57,325 nt of DNA from Alphaproteobacteria bacterium (GCA_018336035.1 JAGXRD010000004.1:1-57325), one strand, 5' to 3'; positions 43,923 to 52,512 are shown, numbered from the stretch's first letter. Made by a program: numbers and translations. The notes: generated from the letters alone by a model not told the origin.

Positions 43923-45238
43923 TCGGCGGCTTCCTGCTGCGCGGCCGCGGTGTCGGCAAAGGGTGTCGCGCCCAGCGCTTCGGCCACGCGCAGGCCGGCG
44001 CTGAAGCCGTCCTCGTGGAAACCGTATTTGCACCAGGCGCCGCAGAACCACAGCCGGTCCTGGCCCTGGATTTCGTGCAGACGTGCCTGCGCATCGATGG
44101 CGGCGCGGTCGAACAGCGGATGCTCGTAGGCGAATTCGGCGAAGACCAGATCCTCGCGCGGCTCGGTCACCGGATTCATGGTGACGAAGAGTGGCCGGCT
44201 GGAATCGATGGACTGCAGCAGATTCATCCAGTAGGTGAGGCCGACGCGGCGCTGCAGGTCGCGGCGCGGCTCGGACAGGTAATTCCAACTCGCCCAGACC
44301 TTGCGTCGTTGCGGCATCAGCGCCGGATCGCGATGCAGCACCGCGCGGTTGGGCTGGAAGCGGAAGCTGCCCAGCAGGCTGCGCTCCAGTGGCGTCGCCT
44401 GATCGTCCAGCAGGCGGAGCGCCTGGTCGGCATGGCAGGCCAGCACCACCTGGTCGAAATGCGTGGTGCCGCGCGCGGTGATCACGCTCACGCCATCTTC
44501 TGTGCGTTGAACCGCATGCACAGGGGTGTGCAGATGCAGCGCGAAATCACTATTCGCCAGCAGGCGCTTCACATATTCGCGGCTGCCGCCCTGCACGGTG
44601 TACCATTGCGGCCGGTCGTCGATGCTGAGCAGGCCGTGATTGCGGAAGAAATTCGCGAAAGTCTCGGCCGGAAACTCCATCATCTCGGCCAGCGGCGCCG
44701 ACCAGATCGCGGCACCCATCGGCAGCAGATAATCCAGCATGAAGCTGTCGCTGTATTTCCCGTGCGTCAGATAGTCGCCGAGGCTCAGGCCGGTCATACG
44801 GCCGGCCGCGAGGTCGGCAACAGCACTCTTGTTGAAGCGCAGGATGTCGCGCCACATGCGATGGAAGCCGGGCCGCAGCAGGTTGCGCTTCTGCGCGAAC
44901 AGCGTGGCGAGATTGTTGCCGCTCCATTCGAGCTGTCCGGCACCCACTGAAACCGCAAACGACATGTCGCTCTTGATCGCCGGCACATCCAGCTGCGCAA
45001 ACAGCCAGGTCAGGTTCGGGTAGTTCCAGTCGTTAAAAACGATGAAGCCGGTATCGACAGCAATCGGCTGCCCGTCGTAATCGATGTCCACGGTATTGGC
45101 ATGGCCGCCGGGCGTCGCATTGGCCTCGAAGACCGCAACATCATGATGGCGCGCCAGGGCCCAGGCTGCACCGAGGCCACTGATGCCGCCGCCGATCACG
45201 GCGATCCGCTGTCGCCGTTCCCCCGCAATCTGCGTCAT
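43919..45238 (-). CDS. FAD-dependent oxidoreductase (amine-oxidase-like)
   Basis: A 439-residue flavoprotein. The dinucleotide-binding motif VIGGGISGLGAAW follows a short N-terminus; the second FAD motif is HANTVDIDYDGQPIAVDTGFIVF. The C-terminal GAWCKYGFHEDGFSAGLRVAEAL completes the FAD site. In this gene context it likely oxidises or desaturates acyl chains, in partnership with the cfa-type enzyme, not an amine. It overlaps phr by 4 bases. Confidence 0.92.
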   Translation of the reverse strand: MTQIAGERRQRIAVIGGGISGLGAAWALARHHDVAVFEANATPGGHANTVDIDYDGQPIAVDTGFIVFNDWNYPNLTWLFAQLDVPAIKSDMSFAVSVGAGQLEWSGNNLATLFAQKRNLLRPGFHRMWRDILRFNKSAVADLAAGRMTGLSLGDYLTHGKYSDSFMLDYLLPMGAAIWSAPLAEMMEFPAETFANFFRNHGLLSIDDRPQWYTVQGGSREYVKRLLANSDFALHLHTPVHAVQRTEDGVSVITARGTTHFDQVVLACHADQALRLLDDQATPLERSLLGSFRFQPNRAVLHRDPALMPQRRKVWASWNYLSEPRRDLQRRVGLTYWMNLLQSIDSSRPLFVTMNPVTEPREDLVFAEFAYEHPLFDRAAIDAQARLHEIQGQDRLWFCGAWCKYGFHEDGFSAGLRVAEALGATPFADTAAAQQEAAE

Positions 45239-46719
45239 TCGTCCCCCACGGCCTGATCGGCATCATTACGTAAAGCGGCAAAGGCTGCCAGTGCCGCCTT
45301 GCGCGCAGTGGCGTGATCTACCAGCGGCAACGGATAGCTCTGCCCCAGCACAAGTCCGGCCTGTTTCAGCACGCTCTCGGGAGCGGTCCAGGGCTTATGG
45401 ATGTATTTGTTCGGCAGCTGCGCCAGCTCCGGCACCCAGCGGCGCACATAGTCGCCTTCGGGATCGAACTTCTCGCCCTGCATGATCGGATTGAAGATAC
45501 GGAAATACGGCGCAGCATCGGCGCCCGAACCGGCGACCCATTGCCAGCCGCCGGCATTGTTGGCGAGGTTGGCATCCACCAGCGTATCCCAGAACCAGGC
45601 TTCACCCACGCGCCAGTCCTGCAGCAGATGCTTGATCAGGAAGGAGGCGGCAATCATGCGCACGCGATTGTGCATCCAGCCGCTATGCCAGAGCTGGCGC
45701 ATGCCGGCATCCACGATGGGATAACCGGTGTGGCCGGTCTGCCAGGCTTTCACGTGATCTGCATTGGGGTTCCACGGAAAGGCATCGAAGTCGTCGCGGA
45801 AATTCTGCTGCGGCAAGGTCGGGAAATGGAACAGCAGATGGTGGCAGAATTCGCGCCAGCCGAGTTCCGACAGGAACTTCCCAACATTCTGCGCGATCCG
45901 CGCATCACCGCGTTCGGCTGCCATCTGCACGGCCTGCCAGATCTGGCGCGGACCGATCTCGCCGAAATGCAGATGTGCCGACAGTCGCGAGGTGCAGTTC
46001 AGGTCAGGCCTGTCGCGACCGTTGGCGTAGCGATGCAGGTCCTTGTCGATGAAATCCTGCAGCCTCTCGGCGGCGCCGGCTTCGCCCGGTGTCCAGGTCT
46101 CGCGCAGACCGCCGGCCCAGTCGGGTTTGGTCGGCAGCAGGTCCCAGTCCTCCAGCGCGTCGCTGGCGAGCGCACCCGCATAGGGCGTCAGTTTTTTCGG
46201 CGCGCGCTGCGGTACGGGTGCGGGCTGCGCGAGGCAGGCGCGCCAGAAGGGCGTGAACACCTTGAACCAGCCGCCGGCCTGCGTCTTCACCGTCCAGGGC
46301 TCAAACAGCAGGGCGGCATTGTGCGTCTCGACCGCGCTGCCGCGGACCTGCAGCGCCGCCTTGATCGCGGTGTCGCGGACGATACTCGCAGGCTCATAAA
46401 CGCGGTTCCAGTGTATGGCGGTGGCACCGGTCTCCTGCATCAGGGCCGGCAGCAGCGCAGCCGGATCGCCGCGGCGCAGGGTGAGTTGCAGGTCATATTG
46501 CTGGCGCAAAGCTGCAGCGAGTTTTGCAAGACTGTGATGCAACCACCAGCGGGTCGCACTGCCCATGGACCAGTCTCGGGTGGCGGTATCGAGGATATAA
46601 AGCGCGATCACCGGCCGGCCGGCAGCAGCGGCGGCAATGAGCGCGGGATTGTCGTTCAGACGCAGGTCCTGGCGAAACCAGACAATGAGGGGAGCCGAAC
46701 CTGAAGCCGAGGACGCCAT
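45235..46719 (-). CDS. phr: Deoxyribodipyrimidine photo-lyase
   Basis: Repairs UV-induced pyrimidine dimers using light. Photolyase N-terminal domain (VWFRQDLRLNDNPAL) and the FAD-binding C-terminal domain (WREFCHHLLFHFP, NNAGGWQWVAGSGADAAPYFRIFNP) are clear over 494 residues. The start at 46719 lies about 45 bases downstream of the predicted transcription start; ATGs further upstream overlap the promoter. First gene of the phr-FAD-DUF1365-cfa operon. Confidence 0.94.
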   Translation of the reverse strand: MASSASGSAPLIVWFRQDLRLNDNPALIAAAAAGRPVIALYILDTATRDWSMGSATRWWLHHSLAKLAAALRQQYDLQLTLRRGDPAALLPALMQETGATAIHWNRVYEPASIVRDTAIKAALQVRGSAVETHNAALLFEPWTVKTQAGGWFKVFTPFWRACLAQPAPVPQRAPKKLTPYAGALASDALEDWDLLPTKPDWAGGLRETWTPGEAGAAERLQDFIDKDLHRYANGRDRPDLNCTSRLSAHLHFGEIGPRQIWQAVQMAAERGDARIAQNVGKFLSELGWREFCHHLLFHFPTLPQQNFRDDFDAFPWNPNADHVKAWQTGHTGYPIVDAGMRQLWHSGWMHNRVRMIAASFLIKHLLQDWRVGEAWFWDTLVDANLANNAGGWQWVAGSGADAAPYFRIFNPIMQGEKFDPEGDYVRRWVPELAQLPNKYIHKPWTAPESVLKQAGLVLGQSYPLPLVDHATARKAALAAFAALRNDADQAVGDE

Positions 46720-46770
46720 GCCAACCGTATCGCGATGTTGCCGCAGGCCACCGGCGGCATTCATCTCCTT

Positions 46771-46798
46771 GATACGCAAGGCGAAGCGGGCTGGATCA
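46771..46798 (-). promoter_or_regulatory. ECF-sigma (RpoE/ChrR-type) promoter of the phr operon
   Basis: On the minus strand TGATCC (46793-46798) is followed after exactly 16 bases by CGTATC (46771-46776). The -35, the spacing and the CGTA core are identical to the chrR promoter. It lies in the 96-base gap between the LuxR-type regulator's stop and phr. Confidence 0.78.
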
Positions 46799-46815
46799 CC
46801 CCTGCGCGCAGATCA

Positions 46816-47676
46816 CTAGCGGATCGGTGTCTCGCCGTCGCGTTCCAGCAGGCGCAACGCCAGCGAAGCCGCCTGGGTGCGGTTGAACACCTGCATCTTG
46901 GTGAAGATCTGGCGCAGATGCGCCTTCACGGTCACTTCCTGCACGCCGAGCCGGATGGCGATGGCCTTGTTCGAGTCGCCCTGGCTGACCCATTTCAGCA
47001 CTTCGCGCTCGCGTTCGGTGAGCGCGGCCAGGCGCGGATCGGCCGGTTCCGCTGCGGCTGCGGGCCGGGGGACGGAGTCGTCGATACCTTCCAACTCGTG
47101 ACGCAGGCTGCGCAGCAATTCGCGATCGTCGGCGCCGGCCCTGGCGCGTTCGGCCAGGTTGGCGAACTTTGCCGCGGCGATATAGCTGGGCAGGAATTCC
47201 TCATACAGCCGCAGCGCCTTCACCACGGTGAGGATCATGGTCTGCTGCGTCAGCTCGGTCTTTTCCTTGTAGTCGTTGATGCCGTGGTTCGACACCACGG
47301 TCAGCGGCGGCGCCTGGCCCGGCTGGCCAGTGCGGATCACGATCTGTGTCGACTTATTGTTGAGATCCGTGCGGATGTAGTCGACCAGCGCCAGCCCGGC
47401 ATGCTCGGTCTCCATCACCACATCCAGCAGCACCAGCGCGATGTCGGGGTTGTCGCGCATCACATCGCGCGCTTCGGTGGCGGAATAGGCACTGAGGAAA
47501 TTCAGGCCGCGCTTGCGATAGTTGAAATTGCGCAGCAGCAGTTTGGTGAGGGAATGAACGTCGGGCTCATCATCGACGATCAGCACCTTCCAGTTGCGTT
47601 TGTCGGTGGTGCCGCCGCCGCCGGGAGGGCCCGGCGGACGTGTATCGTCCAGAAAGCTGATCGAGGGCTCTGCCAA
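46816..47676 (-). CDS. Response regulator with LuxR-type output
   Basis: A 286-residue two-domain regulator. The receiver has VLIVDDEPDVH, phospho-acceptor Asp85 in LLLDVVMET, and a lysine in INDYKEKTEL. The sequence around IRTGQPGQAP resembles receivers otherwise found with DUF3369. A coiled linker precedes a GerE-type HTH (LTEREREVLKWVSQGDSNKAIAIRLG) near residues 218-275. The TTG start at 47676 is supported by GGGAGG. No histidine kinase is adjacent. Confidence 0.91.
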   Translation of the reverse strand: MAEPSISFLDDTRPPGPPGGGGTTDKRNWKVLIVDDEPDVHSLTKLLLRNFNYRKRGLNFLSAYSATEARDVMRDNPDIALVLLDVVMETEHAGLALVDYIRTDLNNKSTQIVIRTGQPGQAPPLTVVSNHGINDYKEKTELTQQTMILTVVKALRLYEEFLPSYIAAAKFANLAERARAGADDRELLRSLRHELEGIDDSVPRPAAAAEPADPRLAALTEREREVLKWVSQGDSNKAIAIRLGVQEVTVKAHLRQIFTKMQVFNRTQAASLALRLLERDGETPIR

Positions 47677-47772
47677 TTCCTGCCTCCCCGTTATTTCACC
47701 AGTGTAACGGATCAGGGGGCAAAAGACACGCAGGTGAACCAGATCTTTGGTCTTGGTTCGCCGATTTTCGCT

Positions 47773-48207
47773 TTAATTGCGCAGGCGTATCATCGTGTCG
47801 TCGGCACTCAGCCGGCGGCCATCGGCGGCACGCAGTTCGAGCGCACCCACCGGCTGGCGGTTTTCGCGGTCCAGCAGCTCGACCGGGCAGGCACCCTCGG
47901 GGAACTGGTGTGTCTCACCCCATTGCCGCAGGGCGACCAGCACGGTGAACAGGTCGCGGCCCTTCCGGGTCAGGACATAGTCGTTGTGGGCACCGTTGGG
48001 GACGGCATCGAGAATGCCGGCGGCGACCAGGCCGCGCAGCCGTGCGGTCAGGATGTTTTTCGCCATCCCGAGACTTTTCTGGAATTCGCCGAAGCGGCGC
48101 AGGCCGAACATGGCATCGCGCACGATCAGCAGTGACCACCAGTCGCCCACGGCATCCAGCGCCCGGGCAATGGGGCAATCGGCTTCATTCAGGCTGGTAC
48201 GTCTCAT
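47773..48207 (-). CDS. HxlR-family transcriptional regulator
   Basis: A 144-residue winged-helix regulator. The HxlR signature C-P-I-A-R-A-L-D-A-V-G-D-W-W-S near the N-terminus and the recognition helix region GMAKNILTARLRGLVAAGIL are clear. One cysteine near the N-terminus could sense electrophiles. It is divergent from an SDR gene with two related dyads between them. Confidence 0.92.
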   Translation of the reverse strand: MRRTSLNEADCPIARALDAVGDWWSLLIVRDAMFGLRRFGEFQKSLGMAKNILTARLRGLVAAGILDAVPNGAHNDYVLTRKGRDLFTVLVALRQWGETHQFPEGACPVELLDRENRQPVGALELRAADGRRLSADDTMIRLRN

Positions 48208-48250
48208 CCGGATCTCCTGTGCGCGCCGTCACGCGCTGGCCGGCCAATGT

Positions 48251-48306
48251 GGTTGCATCATAAAACTGCACAGGCTACACCGCAAGTACGGTTTCATGAT
48301 GAAACC
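48251..48306. promoter_or_regulatory. Pair of related dyads, candidate HxlR operators
   Basis: GGTTTCAT-G-ATGAAACC (48290-48306) is a perfect 17-bp palindrome. An imperfect copy, GGTTGCATCATAAAAC (48251-48266), lies about 39 bases upstream. Both are in the 119-base divergent region between hxlR and the SDR gene. Confidence 0.6.
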
Positions 48307-48326
48307 ATTGCAAACGGAGACGCCCC

Positions 48327-49115
48327 ATGAGGCTCAAGAACAAGACGGCGCTGATCACCGGCGGTAACAGCGGCATCGGCCTGGCCACCGCGAAGCTTTT
48401 TGTCGCCGAGGGGGCGAAGGTCGCCATCACCGGCCGCAACCGGGCGACGCTGGATGCCGCCCTGGCTGAACTGGGCCGCATCGATGGTGAAGGGCGGGCC
48501 ATCGCCCTGCAGGTCGACGCCACCGATGTCGCGGCCACGGAGCAGGCGGTCGCTGAGGCGGCCAGGCTTTTTGGCAAGCTGGATATCGTGTTTGCCAATG
48601 CCGGCATTCCCGGCAGCACGCCGGTCGGCGCCAGCAAGCTGGAAATCTTCGAGCAGGTACTGCGCACCAACATCACCGGTGCCTTCTTCACCGTGCAGGC
48701 AGCGGCGCCGCATCTGAACGATGGCGGCGCGATCATTCTCACCGGGTCGGTGATGTCGGAGATGGGATCGCCGGGTTCGTCGGCCTATGCCGCCAGCAAG
48801 GCCGGCCTGCGCGGCATGAGCCGCGTGCTGGCCGCCGAATTCGCGCCGCGCGGCATCCGCATCAATGTCGTGTCGCCCGGCGCCACCCGCACGCCGATCT
48901 GGGACAGCTCTGCGCCCACGCCGGACGCGAAGGCCCAACTGGACAGGCGGCTGTCGAGCATCATTCCGCTTGGCCGCCTGGGCGAAGCCGAGGAGATCGC
49001 GAAGACGGTGCTGTTCCTAGCCTCGGATGAGGCCGCTTATATCAACGGCGCGGAATTGTTCGTCGATGGCGGCACCAATGGCGCGCCCTTCGGTGGGCCT
49101 GTGTTTCGCGGCTAG
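48327..49115 (+). CDS. SDR-family oxidoreductase
   Basis: Classical NAD(P)-dependent short-chain dehydrogenase of 262 residues: TGGNSGIG, NAGIPG, catalytic Ser in LTGSVMSEMG, Y-x3-K in YAASKAGL and the C-terminal GAELFVDGG. The arginine in ITGRNR favours NADP. A probable target of the divergent HxlR regulator, perhaps for detoxifying a quinone or carbonyl compound. Confidence 0.93.
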   Translation: MRLKNKTALITGGNSGIGLATAKLFVAEGAKVAITGRNRATLDAALAELGRIDGEGRAIALQVDATDVAATEQAVAEAARLFGKLDIVFANAGIPGSTPVGASKLEIFEQVLRTNITGAFFTVQAAAPHLNDGGAIILTGSVMSEMGSPGSSAYAASKAGLRGMSRVLAAEFAPRGIRINVVSPGATRTPIWDSSAPTPDAKAQLDRRLSSIIPLGRLGEAEEIAKTVLFLASDEAAYINGAELFVDGGTNGAPFGGPVFRG

Positions 49116-49170
49116 GACTTACGCGCTTTCGGGGGGACCTCCGGTCCTCCCGGATAGCGACCGGCATTTC

Positions 49171-49797
49171 TTACTGCAGCTTCGCCGTCAGGATCCTGAA
49201 ACCGGCATAGCCGAAGGCGAGCGCGAAGACGCCTTCGAACCAGCGCCGCAGGCGCAGGTAAACGCGCACCGCCGGCGCGCTGGAGAACAGCAGCGCATAG
49301 CCATGGAACAGCAGCGTACTCTGCACCGCGATGGCGGCGATGATGGTGAGCAGCGTGAGCGGCGAGGCCTGTGCCGGCACGCCCACGGCATAAAGCGAGC
49401 CGAAGAACAGGATCGCCTTCGGATTGGTCAGATGCAGCGCCAGTCCGCCGGCATAGGCGCGCCGCGCCGACGCATATCGGCCGCCCCGCGTGACAAGATC
49501 GCCCGGCGTCAGGGCTGACCTGGCCGACTTCACCGCCAGGAAGATCAGGTAGCCGGCACCGACATAGCGCATGACTTCGAAGACCCAGGCATTGGCGAGC
49601 ATGATGGCGCCCAGGCCGAAGGCAGCCGCCGTCGACCAGATCAGCGACCCGGTGCTGACGCCGGACGCCATGGCCAGCGCCTGCCGGCGGCCCGAGGTCA
49701 TCGCCGTGCCGGCGATGTTGAGCGTGGCAGGGCCAGGACTGCCGGTGGCAAGCAGGGCGGCGAGCAGGATGAGGGGGAGATTGATGCCGTCGGTCAT
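49171..49797 (-). CDS. LysE-family amino-acid exporter
   Basis: Inner-membrane exporter of 208 residues with about six helices. SPGPATLNIAGTAMTSGRRQALAMASGVSTGSL is the family signature, and LTNPKAILFFGSLY another. The ATG at 49797 starts the first helix; the frame upstream is open but atypical. Ends convergently with the SDR gene, 55 bases apart. Substrate unknown. Confidence 0.91.
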   Translation of the reverse strand: MTDGINLPLILLAALLATGSPGPATLNIAGTAMTSGRRQALAMASGVSTGSLIWSTAAAFGLGAIMLANAWVFEVMRYVGAGYLIFLAVKSARSALTPGDLVTRGGRYASARRAYAGGLALHLTNPKAILFFGSLYAVGVPAQASPLTLLTIIAAIAVQSTLLFHGYALLFSSAPAVRVYLRLRRWFEGVFALAFGYAGFRILTAKLQ

Positions 49798-49982
49798 GGC
49801 GGCAGCTTGGGCCCGGCGGTTCGGCCGGTGCAAGCGCAGAGATGTATCCTGACAATGGCCCCGGGCCAGCCTGGCCCGGCGTTTGTCCACAGGAAATGGG
49901 GGTTTTAATGCTCCGAGACGGAACTTTGCCGTAGACCGGCAGTTGCGTCTGTTCGAGGGTAGGTGTGGGGGATGAGTGTGGG

Positions 49983-50405
49983 ATGGATGAGGTGAACGAC
50001 AATCTGAGCGGCGCGCAGCAGGCAGGCGGCAAGGCCGCCATCCTGGTGGTCGAGGACGAGGCGCTGATCCGCATGGTGATCGCCGATCAGTTGCGCGATA
50101 GCGGCTATGACGTGGTCGAGACCCGCAGCGCCGACGAGGCTGTGGCGCTGATGGAGAAAGGCTTGCACGTCGATGTGGTTTTCTCCGACGTGAACCTGCC
50201 GGGCAGGCTCAATGGCATCGGCCTGGTGCGCTGGCTGCGCAGCCAGCGACCGCAGATTCCCGTGCTGCTGACCTCGGGGGCGATCTCGATGCAGGACATA
50301 CCTGCCGATCTGCGCGACACCGAGCTGCTGCTCAAACCCTATGATGTCGACGAGGTGGTGCGCCGGATCGGGCCGGCGCTCGCCGGCGCCGCTGCCAGCC
50401 CCTGA
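49983..50405 (+). CDS. Receiver-only response regulator
   Basis: A 140-residue CheY-like receiver with E24-D25, phospho-acceptor Asp69 in FSDVNLPG, Thr97 in LLTSG and Lys118 in LLKPYD. No output domain follows. Its stop overlaps the start of the kinase gene (ATGA-type overlap by one base), so it is the obvious partner of that kinase. A GTG at 49965 is an alternative start. Confidence 0.92.
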   Translation: MDEVNDNLSGAQQAGGKAAILVVEDEALIRMVIADQLRDSGYDVVETRSADEAVALMEKGLHVDVVFSDVNLPGRLNGIGLVRWLRSQRPQIPVLLTSGAISMQDIPADLRDTELLLKPYDVDEVVRRIGPALAGAAASP

Positions 50406-52060
50406 TGCAGGCTGGTGCGACAGTGAAGACCGTCAGGAAAAGCAATGTGCTGGCACGCCATCCGGCGCGGCAGTCGGCGATGCTGATCGGCGCAATCCTG
50501 CTGGTAGCACTGCTGGTGATCGGATCGCTCTGGACCTGGCAGGTCTGGAAGGAGAAGCATTCGGCGGCGCTGGAGCGTTCGCGCCAGGGTGCCGCACTGG
50601 TCAGCGAATATACCAGCCGCGTGATGCAGGCCAAGCTGATGCTGCTCAACCAGATCGATCGCGTGATGCAGGACAATCCAGGGATCGAGCCGCTTCGCCT
50701 GCACCAGACGCTGCAGGAGATGGATGCGGGATTCCAGTACACGACCAGCCTCGGCGTAATCGATGCCGACGGGACCGTGGTCGCCGGCAGCCGCACCTAT
50801 CCGCTGAATGCCAATTTCTCCGACCGCGAGTATTTCAAGATTCTGCACGATGGCGGCCAGAAACTGGTGATCGACCGGCTACTGCTGCGGCCCCTGCAGC
50901 GCGATACCATGACGATTGCGCGCCGGCTGCCCGGCGACAGTTTCCGCGGTGTCGCCACGGCCTCGACCGAGATCGGCAAGTTCAGCGACTTCCTGGCCAA
51001 GATGAGCTTCGATGAAGGCTCCGCGGCCGTGCTGGTGCGGACGGATGGCAAGATCCTGGCGCGTCCGGACTCGGAGCCGCCGACCACCATGCTGCCCGAC
51101 GGCGCCGGCATGCGCGCCATGGCCCAGGCGGCAGCCGGCTATTTCGACGCGCCGGGACGGATGGACGGCACCGTGCGGACCTATGCCTTCGTGCGCGTGC
51201 CCGACCTGCCGCTCTTCGCCGTGCATGGTTTTTCCCAGCGCGAGGTCTGGCTCGACACATGGCGCGCCATGGCTGTCAATTTCGTGATCCTGCTGATCTG
51301 CGCGGCGCTGGCCTATATCGCGCTGACCGGCATGCTGCGCCGCATCGAGCTGGAGCAGGTACGTATCGCCGCCGAGCATGATCGTCGCCTGCTGGATGAA
51401 GCGCGCCGCACCAGCGCGATCCGCGAGACCATGCTGAAGGAAGTGAACCACCGGATTCACAACAACCTGCAGACCATCCAGTCGCTGATCCGCATCCAGA
51501 GCCGCAAGCCGATCGAACCGCAGCTGATGCTGCAGGAAATCGGCAAGCGGGTCTGGGCGATTTCGGAAATCCACAATCTGCTGTATCGCAGCGCGGAATA
51601 CAGTTCGCTGGAACTGAGTAGCTTCATCCGCGTGCTGGCGGCCAATCCCGGCATCGTGCCGCCCGAGCGCGGCGTGACGGTGCGCTGCGACCTCGAGACG
51701 GTGACCACCGATATCCGTCAGGCCGTGCCGGTGGCGCTGATCGCGCTGGAGGCCGTGACCAATGCGCTGAAGCATGGCTTCCCGGACGGGCGCAAAGGCG
51801 AGATCGCCATCAGCCTGCGGCGCGTGGGCGATGCGGCGGAGATCATTATCCGCGACAATGGCGTTGGACTGGCGGGTGACGCAAAGAGCGCTTCAGGTAC
51901 CAAACTCGCCGCCATGCTGGCCGAGCAGATCGAAGGCAGCTTCAGCTGGCGCGATCTGTCGCGTGATGACCCGAAACAGGGTGGCGTGGAGATGCGGCTG
52001 CGTTTCCCGCTGACCGCGCCGGGCATGGCGGCGATGCCGGAACAGGACGCCGCCAGCTAG
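50405..52060 (+). CDS. Membrane sensor histidine kinase, HisKA_2 type
   Basis: A 551-residue sensor. Two membrane helices (about 24-46 and 290-311) flank a periplasmic dCache-like sensor region with SLGVIDADGTVVAGS and NFSDREYFK. The phosphorylation site is His349 in KEVNHRIHNNLQTIQSLI, the HisKA_2/HWE-type motif. The ATPase domain has N-box EAVTNALKHGF and DNGVGL. Its last four bases overlap the convergent MerR gene. Confidence 0.93.
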   Translation: MQAGATVKTVRKSNVLARHPARQSAMLIGAILLVALLVIGSLWTWQVWKEKHSAALERSRQGAALVSEYTSRVMQAKLMLLNQIDRVMQDNPGIEPLRLHQTLQEMDAGFQYTTSLGVIDADGTVVAGSRTYPLNANFSDREYFKILHDGGQKLVIDRLLLRPLQRDTMTIARRLPGDSFRGVATASTEIGKFSDFLAKMSFDEGSAAVLVRTDGKILARPDSEPPTTMLPDGAGMRAMAQAAAGYFDAPGRMDGTVRTYAFVRVPDLPLFAVHGFSQREVWLDTWRAMAVNFVILLICAALAYIALTGMLRRIELEQVRIAAEHDRRLLDEARRTSAIRETMLKEVNHRIHNNLQTIQSLIRIQSRKPIEPQLMLQEIGKRVWAISEIHNLLYRSAEYSSLELSSFIRVLAANPGIVPPERGVTVRCDLETVTTDIRQAVPVALIALEAVTNALKHGFPDGRKGEIAISLRRVGDAAEIIIRDNGVGLAGDAKSASGTKLAAMLAEQIEGSFSWRDLSRDDPKQGGVEMRLRFPLTAPGMAAMPEQDAAS

Positions 52061-52479
52061 GCGCGTGTCTTCGAAGCCGGTTTCGCCCGGCGCCGCTCTG
52101 CCGCTTTCATCAGCCGGCGAAAGGTCGGGCATTCCAGATGGCTGGGCGCCTTGCACACCGCGGCATGACGCAACCCGTCGCGCATTGCGGTGAGTTGCCG
52201 GATCGTGCGGTCGAGGTCGTCGGCCTTGCCGGCCAGTTTCTCCCGTTTGATCCGCAGGCGGCCATCGGGCGAAAACATCGCCGCGATCTCTTCCAGGCTG
52301 AAGCCGGCCAGCCGGCCGAGCGCGATCAGCGACAGCTTTTCCAGCACATCGCCCGTGAACAGGCGGCGTAATCCGCGCCGGCCCACCGAGGCGATCAGGC
52401 CTTTTTCCTCATAGAACCGCAGCGCCGAGGCCGGCAGGCCGGCCTGCGCCGAGACTTCGGCGATATCGAGCAATTTCAT
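52057..52479 (-). CDS. MerR-family transcriptional regulator
   Basis: A 140-residue regulator. The N-terminal winged helix (LDIAEVSAQAGLPASALRFYEEKGLI) and dimer helix are typical. A single Cys in each of AAVCKAP and LECPTF near the C-terminus could bind metal or sense thiol stress, as in SoxR- or CueR-like proteins, but the spacing does not match either exactly. It is divergent from DUF2938 across a MerR-type promoter. Confidence 0.9.
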   Translation of the reverse strand: MKLLDIAEVSAQAGLPASALRFYEEKGLIASVGRRGLRRLFTGDVLEKLSLIALGRLAGFSLEEIAAMFSPDGRLRIKREKLAGKADDLDRTIRQLTAMRDGLRHAAVCKAPSHLECPTFRRLMKAAERRRAKPASKTRA

Positions 52480-52481
52480 GC

Positions 52482-52512
52482 TTGACCTCAAGTACACTTG
52501 AATTTGTAGCCT
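52482..52512 (+). promoter_or_regulatory. MerR-type promoter with 19-bp spacer and central dyad
   Basis: A TTGACC -35 (52482-52487) and a TAGCCT -10-like box (52507-52512) are separated by 19 bases, the over-long spacing that MerR regulators correct by DNA distortion. The dyad TCAAGT-AC-ACTTGA (52488-52501) starts immediately after the -35. It drives the DUF2938 gene and lies next to merR. Confidence 0.7.

Noticed and set aside
45313-46704. A 463-codon plus-strand open frame opposite phr
   Set aside because: The photolyase frame is unmistakable on the minus strand and this one lacks any start context.
46719-46779. Earlier in-frame start codons for phr at 46764 or 46779
   Set aside because: Both overlap or precede the expected transcription start of the ECF-type promoter, and the AAGGAG there abuts the ATG with no spacing.
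49120-49160. GGACC-TCC-GGTCC dyad between the SDR and LysE genes as a bidirectional terminator
   Set aside because: The stem is only about five bp with no U-run in either direction; too weak to list as a feature.
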